Assembly (NCBI GenBank): GCA_021731285.1
Contig: JAKFXR010000051.1
Span: 1-54,681 of the forward strand
Length of the DNA: 54,681 nt
Direction: 5' to 3'
Source of the DNA: Polaromonas sp.
Lineage (GTDB): Bacteria > Pseudomonadota > Gammaproteobacteria > Burkholderiales > Burkholderiaceae_C
Within the stretch, counting starts at the first letter, position 1. Each line of letters starts with the position of its first letter. Below, one piece after another: positions 34,556 to 43,790 of the stretch. The notes under the pieces are model-generated. The model had not been told where the DNA came from, searched no databases, and saw only the letters and a list, made by a program, of their open reading frames with translations. A program made the translations under genes and the position numbers.

Positions 34556-35269
34556 TCAAACGCCCAGATACTGCTCCAGCAACTGCGGCTGGGCGCGCAA
34601 CTGGTCGGAGCTGCCGGCAAACACCACCTCGCCCTTGACCAGGATGACGTTGCGTTGGGCGATTCGCGTGACATGTTTCCAGTTCTTGTCGACGATCACG
34701 CTGCTGATGCCGGTGTCCCGCACGAGCTGGCAAATACGCCAGATCTCACGTGCGATCAGGGGTGCCAAGCCTTCGGTGGCTTCGTCAAGAATCAGCACAT
34801 CGGGGTTGGTCATGAGCGCGCGGCCGATCGTTAGCATTTGTTGCTCGCCGCCGCTGAGCTGCTGGCCGCCGTGGCCGAGGCGTTCTTTTAGGCGCGGGAA
34901 GGTCTCGAGCACCCGCTCGTAGGTCCAGTCGCGTTGCCCGCGCGTGCCGGCACGCGCGGCCATCTTGAGGTTCTCAACCACGCTAAGGTTGCCGAAGATG
35001 CCGCGGCCTTCGGGCACATAGGCGATGCCGAGCTGGGAAATTTCGTAAGGCGCGCGGCCCATCATTTGCTTGCCCATGATGTCCACGTTGCCCGAGCGTG
35101 GCTTGACCAGGCCCATGATGCTTTTGAGCAACGTGCTTTTGCCCATGCCATTGCGGCCCATCAGGCCGATGGTTTCGCCGCGGGCGACAGAGAAGTCGAT
35201 GCCGCGCAGGATGTGGCTGGCGCCGTAGTAGGTGTGGATGCCTTTGGCCTCGATGAGTATTTCAGCCAT
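34556..35269 (-). CDS. livF: LIV-type ABC ATPase, LivF-like (box operon)
   Basis: This 237-residue ATPase has Walker A GRNGMGKST, signature LSGGEQQMLTIGRALM and Walker B LILDEATEGLAP, all typical of LivF. The ATG at 35269 shares one base with the livG stop (TGATG), so translation is coupled; a TTG one codon earlier is also open. It works with LivG on the import of the box substrate, probably benzoate. It is clearly a different lineage from the bad-operon LivF. Confidence 0.9.
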   Translation of the reverse strand: MAEILIEAKGIHTYYGASHILRGIDFSVARGETIGLMGRNGMGKSTLLKSIMGLVKPRSGNVDIMGKQMMGRAPYEISQLGIAYVPEGRGIFGNLSVVENLKMAARAGTRGQRDWTYERVLETFPRLKERLGHGGQQLSGGEQQMLTIGRALMTNPDVLILDEATEGLAPLIAREIWRICQLVRDTGISSVIVDKNWKHVTRIAQRNVILVKGEVVFAGSSDQLRAQPQLLEQYLGV

Positions 35270-36102
35270 CAATGCTCCTCGCCGAGATACGCGGCCTGCA
35301 CAGACGCGTCCGCGCGAATCTGCGCTGGCGTACCGCTGGCGATAACCTTGCCATCCACCATCACGGTCAACTGGTCGGCCAAGGCGAAGACGGCGTCCAT
35401 GTCGTGCTCGACCAGCAGAATACCGTGGTCTGCCTTGAGCTTGAGCAGCAAGGCCACCATGCGCTCGGCTTCGACTGCGCCCATGCCGGCCAGCGGCTCG
35501 TCGAGCAGCAGCACCTGCGGCTCGGTGGCCAGCGTCATAGCGATTTCCAGCTGGCGCTGCTCGCCGTGGCTGGTGGTGCCGGCAATCGAGTTCTTCCGGT
35601 TTTCAAGACCGGAAAGCTCTATAGCCCTTGTCGCACGGGCGTTAATGGCTTCAAAATCAGTAGCGCGGCTGAGCCAGCGTGCGGCATTTGGCTGGCGCGA
35701 TTGGGCCGCCAGGCGCACGTTGTCCCATACGGTGAAGGACAAAAATATATTAGTCTTCTGGTAGCTACGGCCTAAGCCCCGGCGCGAGATTTTCTCGGGG
35801 TTCCAGCCGGAGATATCTTGCGCGCCAAGCGTGACAGTCCCGGAAGTTGGTGACAGGTCGCCCGATAGCAGATTCGTTAAAGTGGACTTGCCTGCGCCGT
35901 TGGGGCCGATGACGGCATGAATGCGGTCGCGCCAGAGGGCAACGGACACGTTGTTTACGGCCACTAGGCCACCAAACCGCTTCGTAAGGTTTTTTGCGCT
36001 CAGGAGTGGAGGCCCTACGCTGGTCACTGCCTGTGCTGCACTGCCGATGATGGGAGTGTTCAAACCTCGGAGCGGTTTGGCGGTTAGCGTGACTTCACTC
36101 AT
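35269..36102 (-). CDS. livG: LIV-type ABC ATPase, LivG-like (box operon)
   Basis: This is a 277-residue ATPase. An N-terminal extension of about 35 residues precedes the domain; Walker A GPNGAGKST is near residues 67-75, the altered signature TSHGEQRQLEIAMTL follows, and Walker B is VLLLDEPLAGM. The C-terminal VQAAYLGEEH marks it as LivG. It overlaps the preceding permease gene by eight bases and is coupled to livF. Function is as the second ATPase of the box importer. Confidence 0.9.
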   Translation of the reverse strand: MSEVTLTAKPLRGLNTPIIGSAAQAVTSVGPPLLSAKNLTKRFGGLVAVNNVSVALWRDRIHAVIGPNGAGKSTLTNLLSGDLSPTSGTVTLGAQDISGWNPEKISRRGLGRSYQKTNIFLSFTVWDNVRLAAQSRQPNAARWLSRATDFEAINARATRAIELSGLENRKNSIAGTTSHGEQRQLEIAMTLATEPQVLLLDEPLAGMGAVEAERMVALLLKLKADHGILLVEHDMDAVFALADQLTVMVDGKVIASGTPAQIRADASVQAAYLGEEH

Positions 36103-37117
36103 GGGTGGACTCCTTGCGCTTAGTCAACTTTTCAGCCAGCCCCAGGATGCCGCGCGGCGCAAAGGTCACCAGCAACACGATGAACAGTCCCATCCAGAGC
36201 TGCCAGTGTTTGCCGAGGTTGACGCTGCCGATGCGCGGAAGGTCCTTGAACACATGCAGCAGGTATTCAAAAGCAAAAGCGCCGACGATGGCGCCTGCAA
36301 AGTTGCCCATACCGCCGAGGATCACCATCATGATGGCGTGCGCGCTCATGTGAAACCCCATCAGTTCTGGGTTGATGTAGCCGGTTTGCGTGCCCCACAA
36401 ATAACCGGCCAGGCCTGCCAGCGCGCCAGCCAGGGTGAAGGCCGTCAGCTTGTAGCGGAAGGTGCCAAAACCCATGGCGCGCATGCGGTGTTCGTTGACG
36501 CGGATGCCGGCCAGCGCGCGGCCAAATGGGCTCCACAGCAGACGGCGCAGGAAGGCGTAGACCCCCAGCAGCACGGCTAGCGTGAAGTAGTACAGCGTGT
36601 GTTTGTTGTCCAGATCCCACCAGGTGAAGGGCGTCCAGCCAAACAGCGCAATCGCCGGCTTGAAGTTGATGTACAGGCCGTCGGAGCCGCCCAGCGCCTT
36701 GTTGTCGAAGAACAGGAAGAAGATCATCTGTGCAAAGGCCATGGTTACCATGATGAAGTAGATGCCATGGGTGCGGACGACGAAAAAGCCGATGATCAGC
36801 GCGCCCAGCCCGGAGGCCAATACCGCCAGCGGCAGGGTCCACCACAGGCTGACTGCTTCCCCCTGCGGCATCAGGAAAGCCAGCGCATAACCGGCCAGCC
36901 CGAAGTAGGCGGCGTGCCCCAGCGACACCAGGCCGCTGACGCCCTGCAGCAGGTCCAGGCTCATGGCAAAAATCGCCATGATCATCATGCGCGTGACCAT
37001 CTGCACGTAGAAGTCGGTACCGGTGAAAGGGAAGGCGACCAGCGCGATCAGCCCGAGCGCCAGCGCCACCTGCACGCCCCGTGGCAGGACTTCGAGGTTT
37101 GCTTTTGCCGCGCTCAT
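36095..37117 (-). CDS. livM: LIV-type ABC permease, LivM-like (box operon)
   Basis: This 340-residue membrane protein contains SGLVSLGHAAYFGLAGYALAF and the coupling region ALAGIRVNEHRMRAMGFG typical of LivM. It overlaps livH by four bases upstream and livG by eight downstream, so the importer genes are tightly packed. About nine hydrophobic segments are visible. With LivH it forms the channel for the aromatic acid bound by the periplasmic proteins. Confidence 0.88.
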   Translation of the reverse strand: MSAAKANLEVLPRGVQVALALGLIALVAFPFTGTDFYVQMVTRMMIMAIFAMSLDLLQGVSGLVSLGHAAYFGLAGYALAFLMPQGEAVSLWWTLPLAVLASGLGALIIGFFVVRTHGIYFIMVTMAFAQMIFFLFFDNKALGGSDGLYINFKPAIALFGWTPFTWWDLDNKHTLYYFTLAVLLGVYAFLRRLLWSPFGRALAGIRVNEHRMRAMGFGTFRYKLTAFTLAGALAGLAGYLWGTQTGYINPELMGFHMSAHAIMMVILGGMGNFAGAIVGAFAFEYLLHVFKDLPRIGSVNLGKHWQLWMGLFIVLLVTFAPRGILGLAEKLTKRKESTHE

Positions 37118-37977
37118 TGTTTAAAGAGCCCTTCAGGTTTCCACAACAGGACGGCCGCCATCAGCATGTAGACCAGCATGCCCGCGACGGAGGGCAGCAG
37201 CACCTTGCCGAAGGTATCAACCAGGCCGACCAGCAGCGCAGCAATCATGGCGCCGCGCACCGAGCCGATGCCGCCGATCACGACGACGACAAAACACATG
37301 ATCAGCACCTGTGAGCCCATGTTGGGGTAGACGCTGGCAATGGGGGCGGCAATCATGCCGGCCACGGCGGCCAGCGTCACGCCGAGCGCAAACACCAAGG
37401 CGTGGATCAGCTTGATGTTGATGCCCAGCGCTCCGGCCATGTCGCGGTTGAAGGCGCCGGCACGTATCTTCATGCCCAGGCGCGTCTTCGAAATCAGGAG
37501 GTAGAGCCCGACCGCCAGGGCAATACACACGGCCGACATGAACAGGCGGTAGACCGGGTAGGACAGGTTGTCGGTCAGCGGAATCGAGGCACTGAGCAGC
37601 TCGGGAATCGGGACACCGTGCACATCGTCGCCCCAGAGGATGGAGCGCAACTCTTCAAAGATGTAAATCAGGCCGAAGGTCAGCAACACCTGGTCGAGGT
37701 GATCCCGGTGGTAGAAGTGGCGAAACAACAGCCATTCGAGCGCCAGCCCAAAAATCGCCGACAACACGGCACCGCCGAAAATCGCCAGCGTCAGGCTGCC
37801 GAACTGTGCGCTGAGCGACCAGGCGAGGTAGGCGCCCAGCATGTAGAAGCTGCCATGCGCGAGGTTGACCACACCCATGATGCCGAAGATCAGCGTCAGC
37901 CCGGCCGCCAGCATGAACAGCAGCAGGCCGTATTGCACGCTGTTGAGCAGCTGGATGAGAAAGTTGGCAAACGTCAT
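37114..37977 (-). CDS. livH: LIV-type ABC permease, LivH-like (box operon)
   Basis: This is a 287-residue permease with AGLTLIFGIMGVVNLAHGSFYMLGAYLAW (in part: GVVNLAHGSFYMLGAY) and VVVIGGIGSVRGAMIAALLVG, the two LivH landmarks. It begins six bases after the stop of the binding-protein gene and overlaps livM, so the five transporter genes form one unit behind bclA. The context of benzoate genes suggests aromatic-acid import. Confidence 0.88.
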   Translation of the reverse strand: MTFANFLIQLLNSVQYGLLLFMLAAGLTLIFGIMGVVNLAHGSFYMLGAYLAWSLSAQFGSLTLAIFGGAVLSAIFGLALEWLLFRHFYHRDHLDQVLLTFGLIYIFEELRSILWGDDVHGVPIPELLSASIPLTDNLSYPVYRLFMSAVCIALAVGLYLLISKTRLGMKIRAGAFNRDMAGALGINIKLIHALVFALGVTLAAVAGMIAAPIASVYPNMGSQVLIMCFVVVVIGGIGSVRGAMIAALLVGLVDTFGKVLLPSVAGMLVYMLMAAVLLWKPEGLFKQ

Positions 37978-37983
37978 GCCGAA

Positions 37984-39153
37984 TTACATTCGGCAGCCGC
38001 GTGCGGGGTCGGCCAAGCCTTTTGCGGCAATGCTGATCATTTTGTTTTCTTTGTTTTCAACTTTGCGCAAGTAGATGTCCTGTACCGGGTTGTGCGCTTT
38101 TGACAGGGTGAAGGCTCCACGCGGGCTGTCGATTTTGGCCTGCTCCATCCCCTTGATGAGCGCTTCGCGCTTACCGAAGTCACCGCCGGCGGCTTTTAGT
38201 CCGGCAGCCAGCATTTGAGCTGCGTCGTAGCCCTGCACCGCATACACATCGGGCTGCAGTTTGTAGGTTTTGGCGTAGCTCAGTCGGAACGATCGGTCTT
38301 TGGGCGTGTCCAGGCCATCGGCATAGTGCAGCGTGGTGAGCAGACCTGTAGCCGCGTCGCCCTGCGCATCCAGCGTGCCATCGGTCAAAAAGCCTGCGCC
38401 GTACAAAGGTATCTTGCCCTTGAGGCCAGCGGCGGCATAATCTTTAACAAACTTGACCGCTCCAGCACCCGCAAAAAACGTGTACACGGCATCCGGGTTA
38501 GCCGCTGCGATTTCAGCCAGCATGGCTTGAAACTCAACATTAGGGAAAGGCACGCTGAGTTCTTTGGTGACTTTGCCGCCCTTGGCTTCAAAACCTTCCT
38601 TGAAACCCTTGACGGATTCTTCACCAGCCGCGTACTTCCAGGTGATGGTGACGGCGCTTTTGTGTTTGCGTTCGGCAGCCACGAGTCCCATCGCATAGGC
38701 TGGTTGCCAGTTGGTAAATGAGGTGCGAAAGATGTTTGGCGCGCACAAAGAGCCCGTGATCACGTCTGCACCCGCATTGGGAATGATCAGCAGGGTTTTG
38801 GTGTCCCTGGCCACCTTGGCCATACCCATGGCAACCCCAGAGTGCACGGTACCGACCAGTACATCCACCTTGTCGCGCTGCACCAGCTTGTTGGCGTTTT
38901 CGATGCCCTTGGACGGATCGGATTCGTCATCGACCTTGAAGAATTCAATTTTTTTGCCTGCCAGCGTGCCACCTTGTTCATGCACAAACAGCTTGAAGCC
39001 GTTTTCAATCGCAACGCCCAGTTGGGCGAAGGTGCCGGTGTAGGGCAACATCAGGCCGACCTTGATGCTGTCGTTGCTCTGGGCCTGAGCGGCTGATGCG
39101 GCGAGCAAGGCGCAGGACAGGCTCAAGAGGGAAGAGGTCGAAAGTTTTTTCAC
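37984..39153 (-). CDS. LIV-type aromatic-acid binding protein (box operon)
   Basis: This 389-residue periplasmic binding protein has a Sec signal peptide (about 1-24, ending AAQAQ), the opening IKVGLMLPYTGTFAQLGVAIENG and a C-terminal cysteine pair region ending RGCRM. Sequences with this opening and end are common in aromatic-acid clusters of betaproteobacteria. It is the first of two binding proteins in the operon and is six bases from livH, so it is the primary partner of the channel. Benzoate is the most likely ligand, inferred from the neighbouring benzoate-CoA ligase. Confidence 0.87.
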   Translation of the reverse strand: MKKLSTSSLLSLSCALLAASAAQAQSNDSIKVGLMLPYTGTFAQLGVAIENGFKLFVHEQGGTLAGKKIEFFKVDDESDPSKGIENANKLVQRDKVDVLVGTVHSGVAMGMAKVARDTKTLLIIPNAGADVITGSLCAPNIFRTSFTNWQPAYAMGLVAAERKHKSAVTITWKYAAGEESVKGFKEGFEAKGGKVTKELSVPFPNVEFQAMLAEIAAANPDAVYTFFAGAGAVKFVKDYAAAGLKGKIPLYGAGFLTDGTLDAQGDAATGLLTTLHYADGLDTPKDRSFRLSYAKTYKLQPDVYAVQGYDAAQMLAAGLKAAGGDFGKREALIKGMEQAKIDSPRGAFTLSKAHNPVQDIYLRKVENKENKMISIAAKGLADPARGCRM

Positions 39154-39217
39154 TGGTATGTCTCCGTTGGAATTGGTAAATAAGGGCGATGAATGCGGGG
39201 ATGCGGGAAGTGCGGGT

Positions 39218-40060
39218 CTACGCCGCAGAAGCGGCAGCGCAGGGGTGTTGATCGATGAATTCCATGATGGCGTGGATCAACGTCACAGGTTGATCGCGAT
39301 GGGGTGAATGCCCGCACTTAGCGAGTTCGAGCAGCTGCGTTTGCGGCAGACGGCGCGCAATGCCGTGAATATGTTCCAGCGTGCCGTACTCGTCGCCCAG
39401 CCCTTGCACGGCAAGAATCGGGCAACGGATGGAAGCCAGCTCGGCCTCGATGGTCCAGCTGAAAAAGCTGGGGTCCAGCCAGATGTTGTTCCAGCCTTGG
39501 AAGGCGGAATCAACATCATCGTGGTAGCGCGCCAGTTTCTCTTTGAGGGCGGTCGTGGCATAGGCTTCGCGGGCGGCGCGGATGCTTGCCAGGCCATACT
39601 CTTCAACCATAAGGTGCGGCGCGACAACCACCAGGCCCGCCACCGAGCCCGGAAAACGCGATGCATACAGCAATGCAATGGAGCCGCCATCGCTGTGGCC
39701 TAACAGCCAGGGTTTTTCCTTGACGTTCAGCGCTTCAAGTAACGCGGGCAGCACCTCGTGCGCTTGTGCGTGCATGAAGTCGGCGTTCCAGCGCTCCCCG
39801 ACTGCGCGGGGTGTCGAGCGTCCGTAGCCGGGGCGCGAATACACCAGGCCACGAATATCGGCCGCATCGCACAGCGCCTGCGGGAAGTCCTTCCACATCG
39901 CTACAGAGCCCAGTCCTTCGTGCAAGAACACGACCAGGGGGCGATCCTGTTTCCTGGCATTGATCCATTGATGCTCGATGCGCACCGGCCGCCCTGCCCA
40001 ATCGATTTCGACAAACTCAATGGCGCTCATGATTGTTTGAAGCGGCTGCGCTGCCCTCAT
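39218..40060 (-). CDS. Alpha/beta hydrolase coupled to benzoate-CoA ligase
   Basis: This is a 280-residue alpha/beta hydrolase with the nucleophile S123 in GHSDGG, the oxyanion region LHEGLGSVAMW and a C-terminal histidine in GHSPHRDQP. The ATG at 40060 overlaps the bclA stop (ATGA) and has GGAG upstream; a second ATG at 40030 lacks a ribosome-binding site. Hydrolases at this place are frequent in box clusters, but their role is unsettled. It could release benzoate from an ester, or hydrolyse a dead-end CoA thioester or lactone. Family certain, function open. Confidence 0.8.
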   Translation of the reverse strand: MRAAQPLQTIMSAIEFVEIDWAGRPVRIEHQWINARKQDRPLVVFLHEGLGSVAMWKDFPQALCDAADIRGLVYSRPGYGRSTPRAVGERWNADFMHAQAHEVLPALLEALNVKEKPWLLGHSDGGSIALLYASRFPGSVAGLVVVAPHLMVEEYGLASIRAAREAYATTALKEKLARYHDDVDSAFQGWNNIWLDPSFFSWTIEAELASIRCPILAVQGLGDEYGTLEHIHGIARRLPQTQLLELAKCGHSPHRDQPVTLIHAIMEFIDQHPCAAASAA

Positions 40061-41637
40061 GCCTTGCGCTCCAGTTCCCTCAGGCGAAAGCGCTGAATTT
40101 TCCCGGTGGCCGTTTTCGGCAGCTCGGTCATGAATTCGATGAAACGCGGGTACTTGTAGGGCGCGAGCCGCTCTTTGACGAACGCCTGCAGCGTGGCCGC
40201 GTCGACTTGATGGCCCGGTTTGACAACGACAAAGGCCTTGGTCTTGGTCAATCCCCCTTCATCTTCTTTGCCGATAACGGCGCACTCCAGTACCGCCGGG
40301 TGCTGCACCAGCGTGGCTTCGACCTCGAACGGAGACACGTAGATACCACTGACCTTGAGCATGTCGTCGCTGCGGCCCGAGTAGGTGTACGTGCCGTCAG
40401 CGTTGCGCACATATTTGTCGCCACTCTTGGTCCACGCACCCTGAAAGGCTTCGCGCGACTTTTCGCGGTTGCCCCAGTACATGAGTGCCGAACTCGGGCC
40501 CCGGATGTAGAGGTCACCGGTTTCACCATCGGGCACGGGGTGACCGTCGTCATCCCGCAGCTCGACTTCGTACCCTAGCACCGGCCAGCCCGTGGTGCCA
40601 TAGCGCACCTGACCCGGGCGGTTGGACAGGAAAATATGCAGCATCTCGGTCGAGCCCAGGCCATCGACGATCTCGACCCCGAAGTGGGCGGTGAACCGCT
40701 CGCCCAGCTCGGCGGGCAAGGCCTCGCCGGCCGAGGAGACCAGGCGCAGTGCGGTGTCTTTTTTAGCCGGTAGCGCAGGCGAGGCCAGCATGCCGGCAAA
40801 ACCGGTGGGCGCACCGAAGAATACCGTTGGCTGCATGCTGCCCACCTCACCCCGCCAGCGTTTGAAGGTTGCATCCGGTGTTGGCCGCTCGGCCATTAGG
40901 ATCGTCGTGGCACCCACGCTCAAGGGGAAACTCAAGGCATTGCCCAAGCCGTAGGCAAAGAAAAGCTTGGCCGCCGAGAAGCAGACATCATTTTCGGTGA
41001 GGCGGAGCACTGGCGTGCCATAGAGCTCAGCAGTCCAGTAGGGATTCCCATGGCTGTGCAACGCGCCTTTGGGCCTGCCGGTGGAGCCCGAGGAATATAG
41101 CCAGAAGCCGGGATCGTCCGGGCTGGTGCCCGCTGCTTCGGCCAGTGGCGCATGTTGTGCTATCAAGGTGTCAAGTGCCACGGCGCCATTGGGCAAGGCC
41201 GCGTCCGGGCGAGAGACGATCACGGTCTTGACCTCGTGACCTCCTTGCGCCATGGCCGCCTGCAGCGTGGGCAGCAAGGCCCCGGACACGATGGCCGCTT
41301 GGGCCCGGCTGTGCTGCAGCATGTAGGCATAGTCGTCCGGAGTAAGCAACGTGTTGACGGCCACCGGAACGATGCCGGCATACATGGCACTGAGGAAGCT
41401 CACTGGCCAGTCGCTGCAGTCGTGCATCAGCAGTAGCACGCGCTCTTCGCGGCGCACGCCTGAGGCCAGCAGCGCTGCCGCCAGCCGGCGAATGTGCTCG
41501 GCCAGTTCCCCGTAGCTAAGGCTGCCTTGGTCGTCGATATAGGCTGGCTTGGCCGGGCGGGCCAAGTTGCGCCCTAGCAGATGCTGCGCAAAGTTAAAGC
41601 GTTGACCGAGCGGCGCAACGGGAGAGCTGGGGGACAA
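40057..41637 (-). CDS. bclA: Benzoate-CoA ligase
   Basis: This 526-residue AMP-forming ligase has YSSGSTGRPKGALHSH as its P-loop (about residues 180-195), the LGSTEMLHIFLSNRPG stretch typical of benzoate-CoA ligases and the C-terminal lysine K513 in TATGKIQRFRL. It converts benzoate, ATP and CoA to benzoyl-CoA, the entry step of the box pathway. It lies between boxD and the transporter genes, with 37 bp to boxD. Some such ligases also accept fluorobenzoates or other small ring acids. Confidence 0.92.
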   Translation of the reverse strand: MSPSSPVAPLGQRFNFAQHLLGRNLARPAKPAYIDDQGSLSYGELAEHIRRLAAALLASGVRREERVLLLMHDCSDWPVSFLSAMYAGIVPVAVNTLLTPDDYAYMLQHSRAQAAIVSGALLPTLQAAMAQGGHEVKTVIVSRPDAALPNGAVALDTLIAQHAPLAEAAGTSPDDPGFWLYSSGSTGRPKGALHSHGNPYWTAELYGTPVLRLTENDVCFSAAKLFFAYGLGNALSFPLSVGATTILMAERPTPDATFKRWRGEVGSMQPTVFFGAPTGFAGMLASPALPAKKDTALRLVSSAGEALPAELGERFTAHFGVEIVDGLGSTEMLHIFLSNRPGQVRYGTTGWPVLGYEVELRDDDGHPVPDGETGDLYIRGPSSALMYWGNREKSREAFQGAWTKSGDKYVRNADGTYTYSGRSDDMLKVSGIYVSPFEVEATLVQHPAVLECAVIGKEDEGGLTKTKAFVVVKPGHQVDAATLQAFVKERLAPYKYPRFIEFMTELPKTATGKIQRFRLRELERKA

Positions 41638-41674
41638 ATTTGTCTCCTTGATTTTTCAGATCAGTCTGACAGTT

Positions 41675-43231
41675 TTAAAAGGCGGCCAGTACGGTGGTGC
41701 TGGCTTGCACAGCGGTACGGCGGTGGTAAAAATTGAGCGCACGGATGCCGCCCAGCTCTTCACCGCCACCGGCGCGGCCGGGGCCGCCGTGCAGCGATTG
41801 CGGCATGACATTGCCGTGGCCGGTGTGCAGTTGCGCCACATCCGGCGAGATCACATGCACGCGACCGTGGCTGTCGGCCAGCTCAAGTGCGGTGGCTGCC
41901 AGCGCAACTGGATCACTGCCGTAGAGCGACGCCACCAGCGAACCCTGGCCACGGCGCACCAGTGCCAACGCATGGGCCAGGTCGCCCGCCGCGTGGCGAT
42001 AGGGCATCAGCGTGGCCACCGGGCCAAAGACTTCGGTGTCGTGGATGCGGTCGGCCGCGTCGGCATCCCGCGCACCCAACAGGTTGGGCCCGACGCAGCA
42101 GGCAATGGCAGGGTCGGCATCGACCACCGTGTGCGAGTTGCCGTCGTGCAGTACGTCAGCCTTGGCTTGCAGATGCGCCAAGCCCTCGCGCACGCTGGCC
42201 AGTTGCGCACGGTTGACCAGCGCACCCATGCGAACGTTTTCGTTGCGCGGGTTGCCCACCACGATTTTGGCCAAGTGTGCAGCCATGGCCTCGGCCACCG
42301 GGCCATACAGCTCATCGGGCACAAAGACACGGCGAATCGCGGTGCATTTCTGGCCAGATTTGACCGTCATTTCGCGCACGACTTCCTTGACCAGCAAATC
42401 AAAGGCCGCGCTGCCGGGGAGCTCACCCGGCAGCAGCAGGGCGGAGTTGACGCTGTCGGCTTCTATGTTGACGCGCACCGAGCGCTGCGTCACGGCGGGG
42501 TGCGAGCGGATCACGGCCGCTGTTTCGGCGGAACCCGTGAACGACACCACATCAAAGGGCTGCAGCGCGTCCATCAGGCCGGCCGAGCTGCCACACACCA
42601 CCGACAGTGCGCCGGGCGGGAAGATGCCCGCCTCCACCACGTCCTGCACCATGCGCTGGGTCAGCCAGGCCGTGGTGGTGGCCGGTTTGATGATGACGGG
42701 CACGCCCGACAGCAGTGCGGGTGCAGCTTTCTCCCATAAACCCCAGCTTGGGAAATTGAAGGCGTTGATGAACAACGCAATGCCGCGTGTGGGTGTCAGT
42801 ACATGCTGGGACTGAAACAAGTCTTCCTTGCCCAGCCGTGTCATTTCGCCGTCCAGTAGGAAGCGGCGGTCACCGAGCGCATCGCCGAGTTTGGCGTAGG
42901 TGCCCAGCGTGAAAATGCCGCCATCAATGTCCACCGCCGAGTCATTTTTCACAGTACCGCTGTTGGCCGTGGCGATGTCATAGTAGGTATCGCGATTGGC
43001 CTGCAGCACCTTAACCGCGGCGGCCAGCATAGCGGCGCGCTCGCGGTAGCTCAGGCGCTGCAGCGCTGCGCGGCCCTGCTCGCGTGCAAACGCAAAGCCT
43101 GCTGCGAGATCAAGCCCGGTGGCGTCTACGCGCACGAGTTCGGAGCCAAGCGTCGGGTCGAACAGGGGCGTGCCGCCGCCATTGCCGGCCTGCCAGCGGC
43201 CGCAGAGGAAGTTGGAAAGGAGTTGAGTCAT
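41675..43231 (-). CDS. boxD: 3,4-dehydroadipyl-CoA semialdehyde dehydrogenase
   Basis: This is a 518-residue aldehyde dehydrogenase. The catalytic cysteine lies in KSGQKCTAIRR and the general-base glutamate in NIEADSVN, and the nucleotide-binding SFTGSAETA is present. The protein belongs to the PaaZ-N-terminal-like branch to which BoxD belongs. BoxD oxidises 3,4-dehydroadipyl-CoA semialdehyde, made by BoxC, to the acid with NADP+. It starts nine bases after the DUF4863 gene and is the second gene of the minus-strand box operon. Confidence 0.9.
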   Translation of the reverse strand: MTQLLSNFLCGRWQAGNGGGTPLFDPTLGSELVRVDATGLDLAAGFAFAREQGRAALQRLSYRERAAMLAAAVKVLQANRDTYYDIATANSGTVKNDSAVDIDGGIFTLGTYAKLGDALGDRRFLLDGEMTRLGKEDLFQSQHVLTPTRGIALFINAFNFPSWGLWEKAAPALLSGVPVIIKPATTTAWLTQRMVQDVVEAGIFPPGALSVVCGSSAGLMDALQPFDVVSFTGSAETAAVIRSHPAVTQRSVRVNIEADSVNSALLLPGELPGSAAFDLLVKEVVREMTVKSGQKCTAIRRVFVPDELYGPVAEAMAAHLAKIVVGNPRNENVRMGALVNRAQLASVREGLAHLQAKADVLHDGNSHTVVDADPAIACCVGPNLLGARDADAADRIHDTEVFGPVATLMPYRHAAGDLAHALALVRRGQGSLVASLYGSDPVALAATALELADSHGRVHVISPDVAQLHTGHGNVMPQSLHGGPGRAGGGEELGGIRALNFYHRRTAVQASTTVLAAF

Positions 43232-43240
43232 GGCAGGTTT

Positions 43241-43705
43241 TTAGCGGGTGAATTCAATGCGGCCTTCGGGCAGCAGGTAAAGCACAAGGGCGCGGCCGTT
43301 CGACACGGTGGGTCGATGGGCGCTGCCCGGCGGGCAGACCAGCCACCCTGCTGGATGGCCATCAAATTGCGCATCGCCTTCGACCGGCATGATCAAGTCG
43401 ATCTCGCCGTTCGGGTGGCTGTGGTGCGGCCCGGCAATGTCTGTCATGTCGACCACGTCGACCGAGAAGCCGTGCAGGTCGACCGAGGGCTTGAAGATGC
43501 GGCCGTAGCGGATGCCTCCTCCTTCGCGGTCGCACAGCCAGCCCGCCGCGACCCCGGTTTCGCAGGCCTGTTTCAGGCGTTCGTAGGTGATACTACCGGG
43601 GCCGTGTTCGGCATTCAGCCAGGCTTGCAGGCTGGCATCAAGAGAGCGCCCAGCCAGCTGAACCGTGAGTTCTGCGATATTTTCTTGAAAGTGTGTGGGT
43701 GACAT
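43241..43705 (-). CDS. DUF4863 protein of the box operon (cupin-like)
   Basis: From the ATG at 43705 this is a 154-residue protein with HHSHPNGEIDLIMPVEGDAQFDGHPAGWLV, cited here by its key part HHSHPNGEIDL, a cupin-like metal-binding histidine cluster followed by beta strands. It belongs, as far as I can tell, to DUF4863, which also includes enzymes described as 4-hydroxylaminobenzoate lyases. As the first gene of the minus-strand box operon it may modify a benzoate derivative or an intermediate. The longer frame up to 43801 runs through the intergenic promoter region and is not used. The enzymatic role here is unknown. Confidence 0.7.
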   Translation of the reverse strand: MSPTHFQENIAELTVQLAGRSLDASLQAWLNAEHGPGSITYERLKQACETGVAAGWLCDREGGGIRYGRIFKPSVDLHGFSVDVVDMTDIAGPHHSHPNGEIDLIMPVEGDAQFDGHPAGWLVCPPGSAHRPTVSNGRALVLYLLPEGRIEFTR

Positions 43706-43790
43706 GTCTATCTCTCTGCTTGCAACTGTGTTGCGCTCAGGTGTAATATGAATTATTGTGCATGACGAACAATAAATCCTCAAAAATCCC
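43706..43790. promoter_or_regulatory. Divergent promoter region with a box-type heptamer
   Basis: The 85 bp between the two box half-operons hold TGCATGA at 43759-43765, the same heptamer that forms both arms of the inverted repeat before boxC. It sits inside ATTGT-N9-ACAAT (43753-43771). On the minus strand TTGTTC and TATTAC with an 18-bp spacer could serve as a promoter for the DUF4863-boxD operon, with the heptamer between the two boxes. BoxR is the likely binder. Confidence 0.5.
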
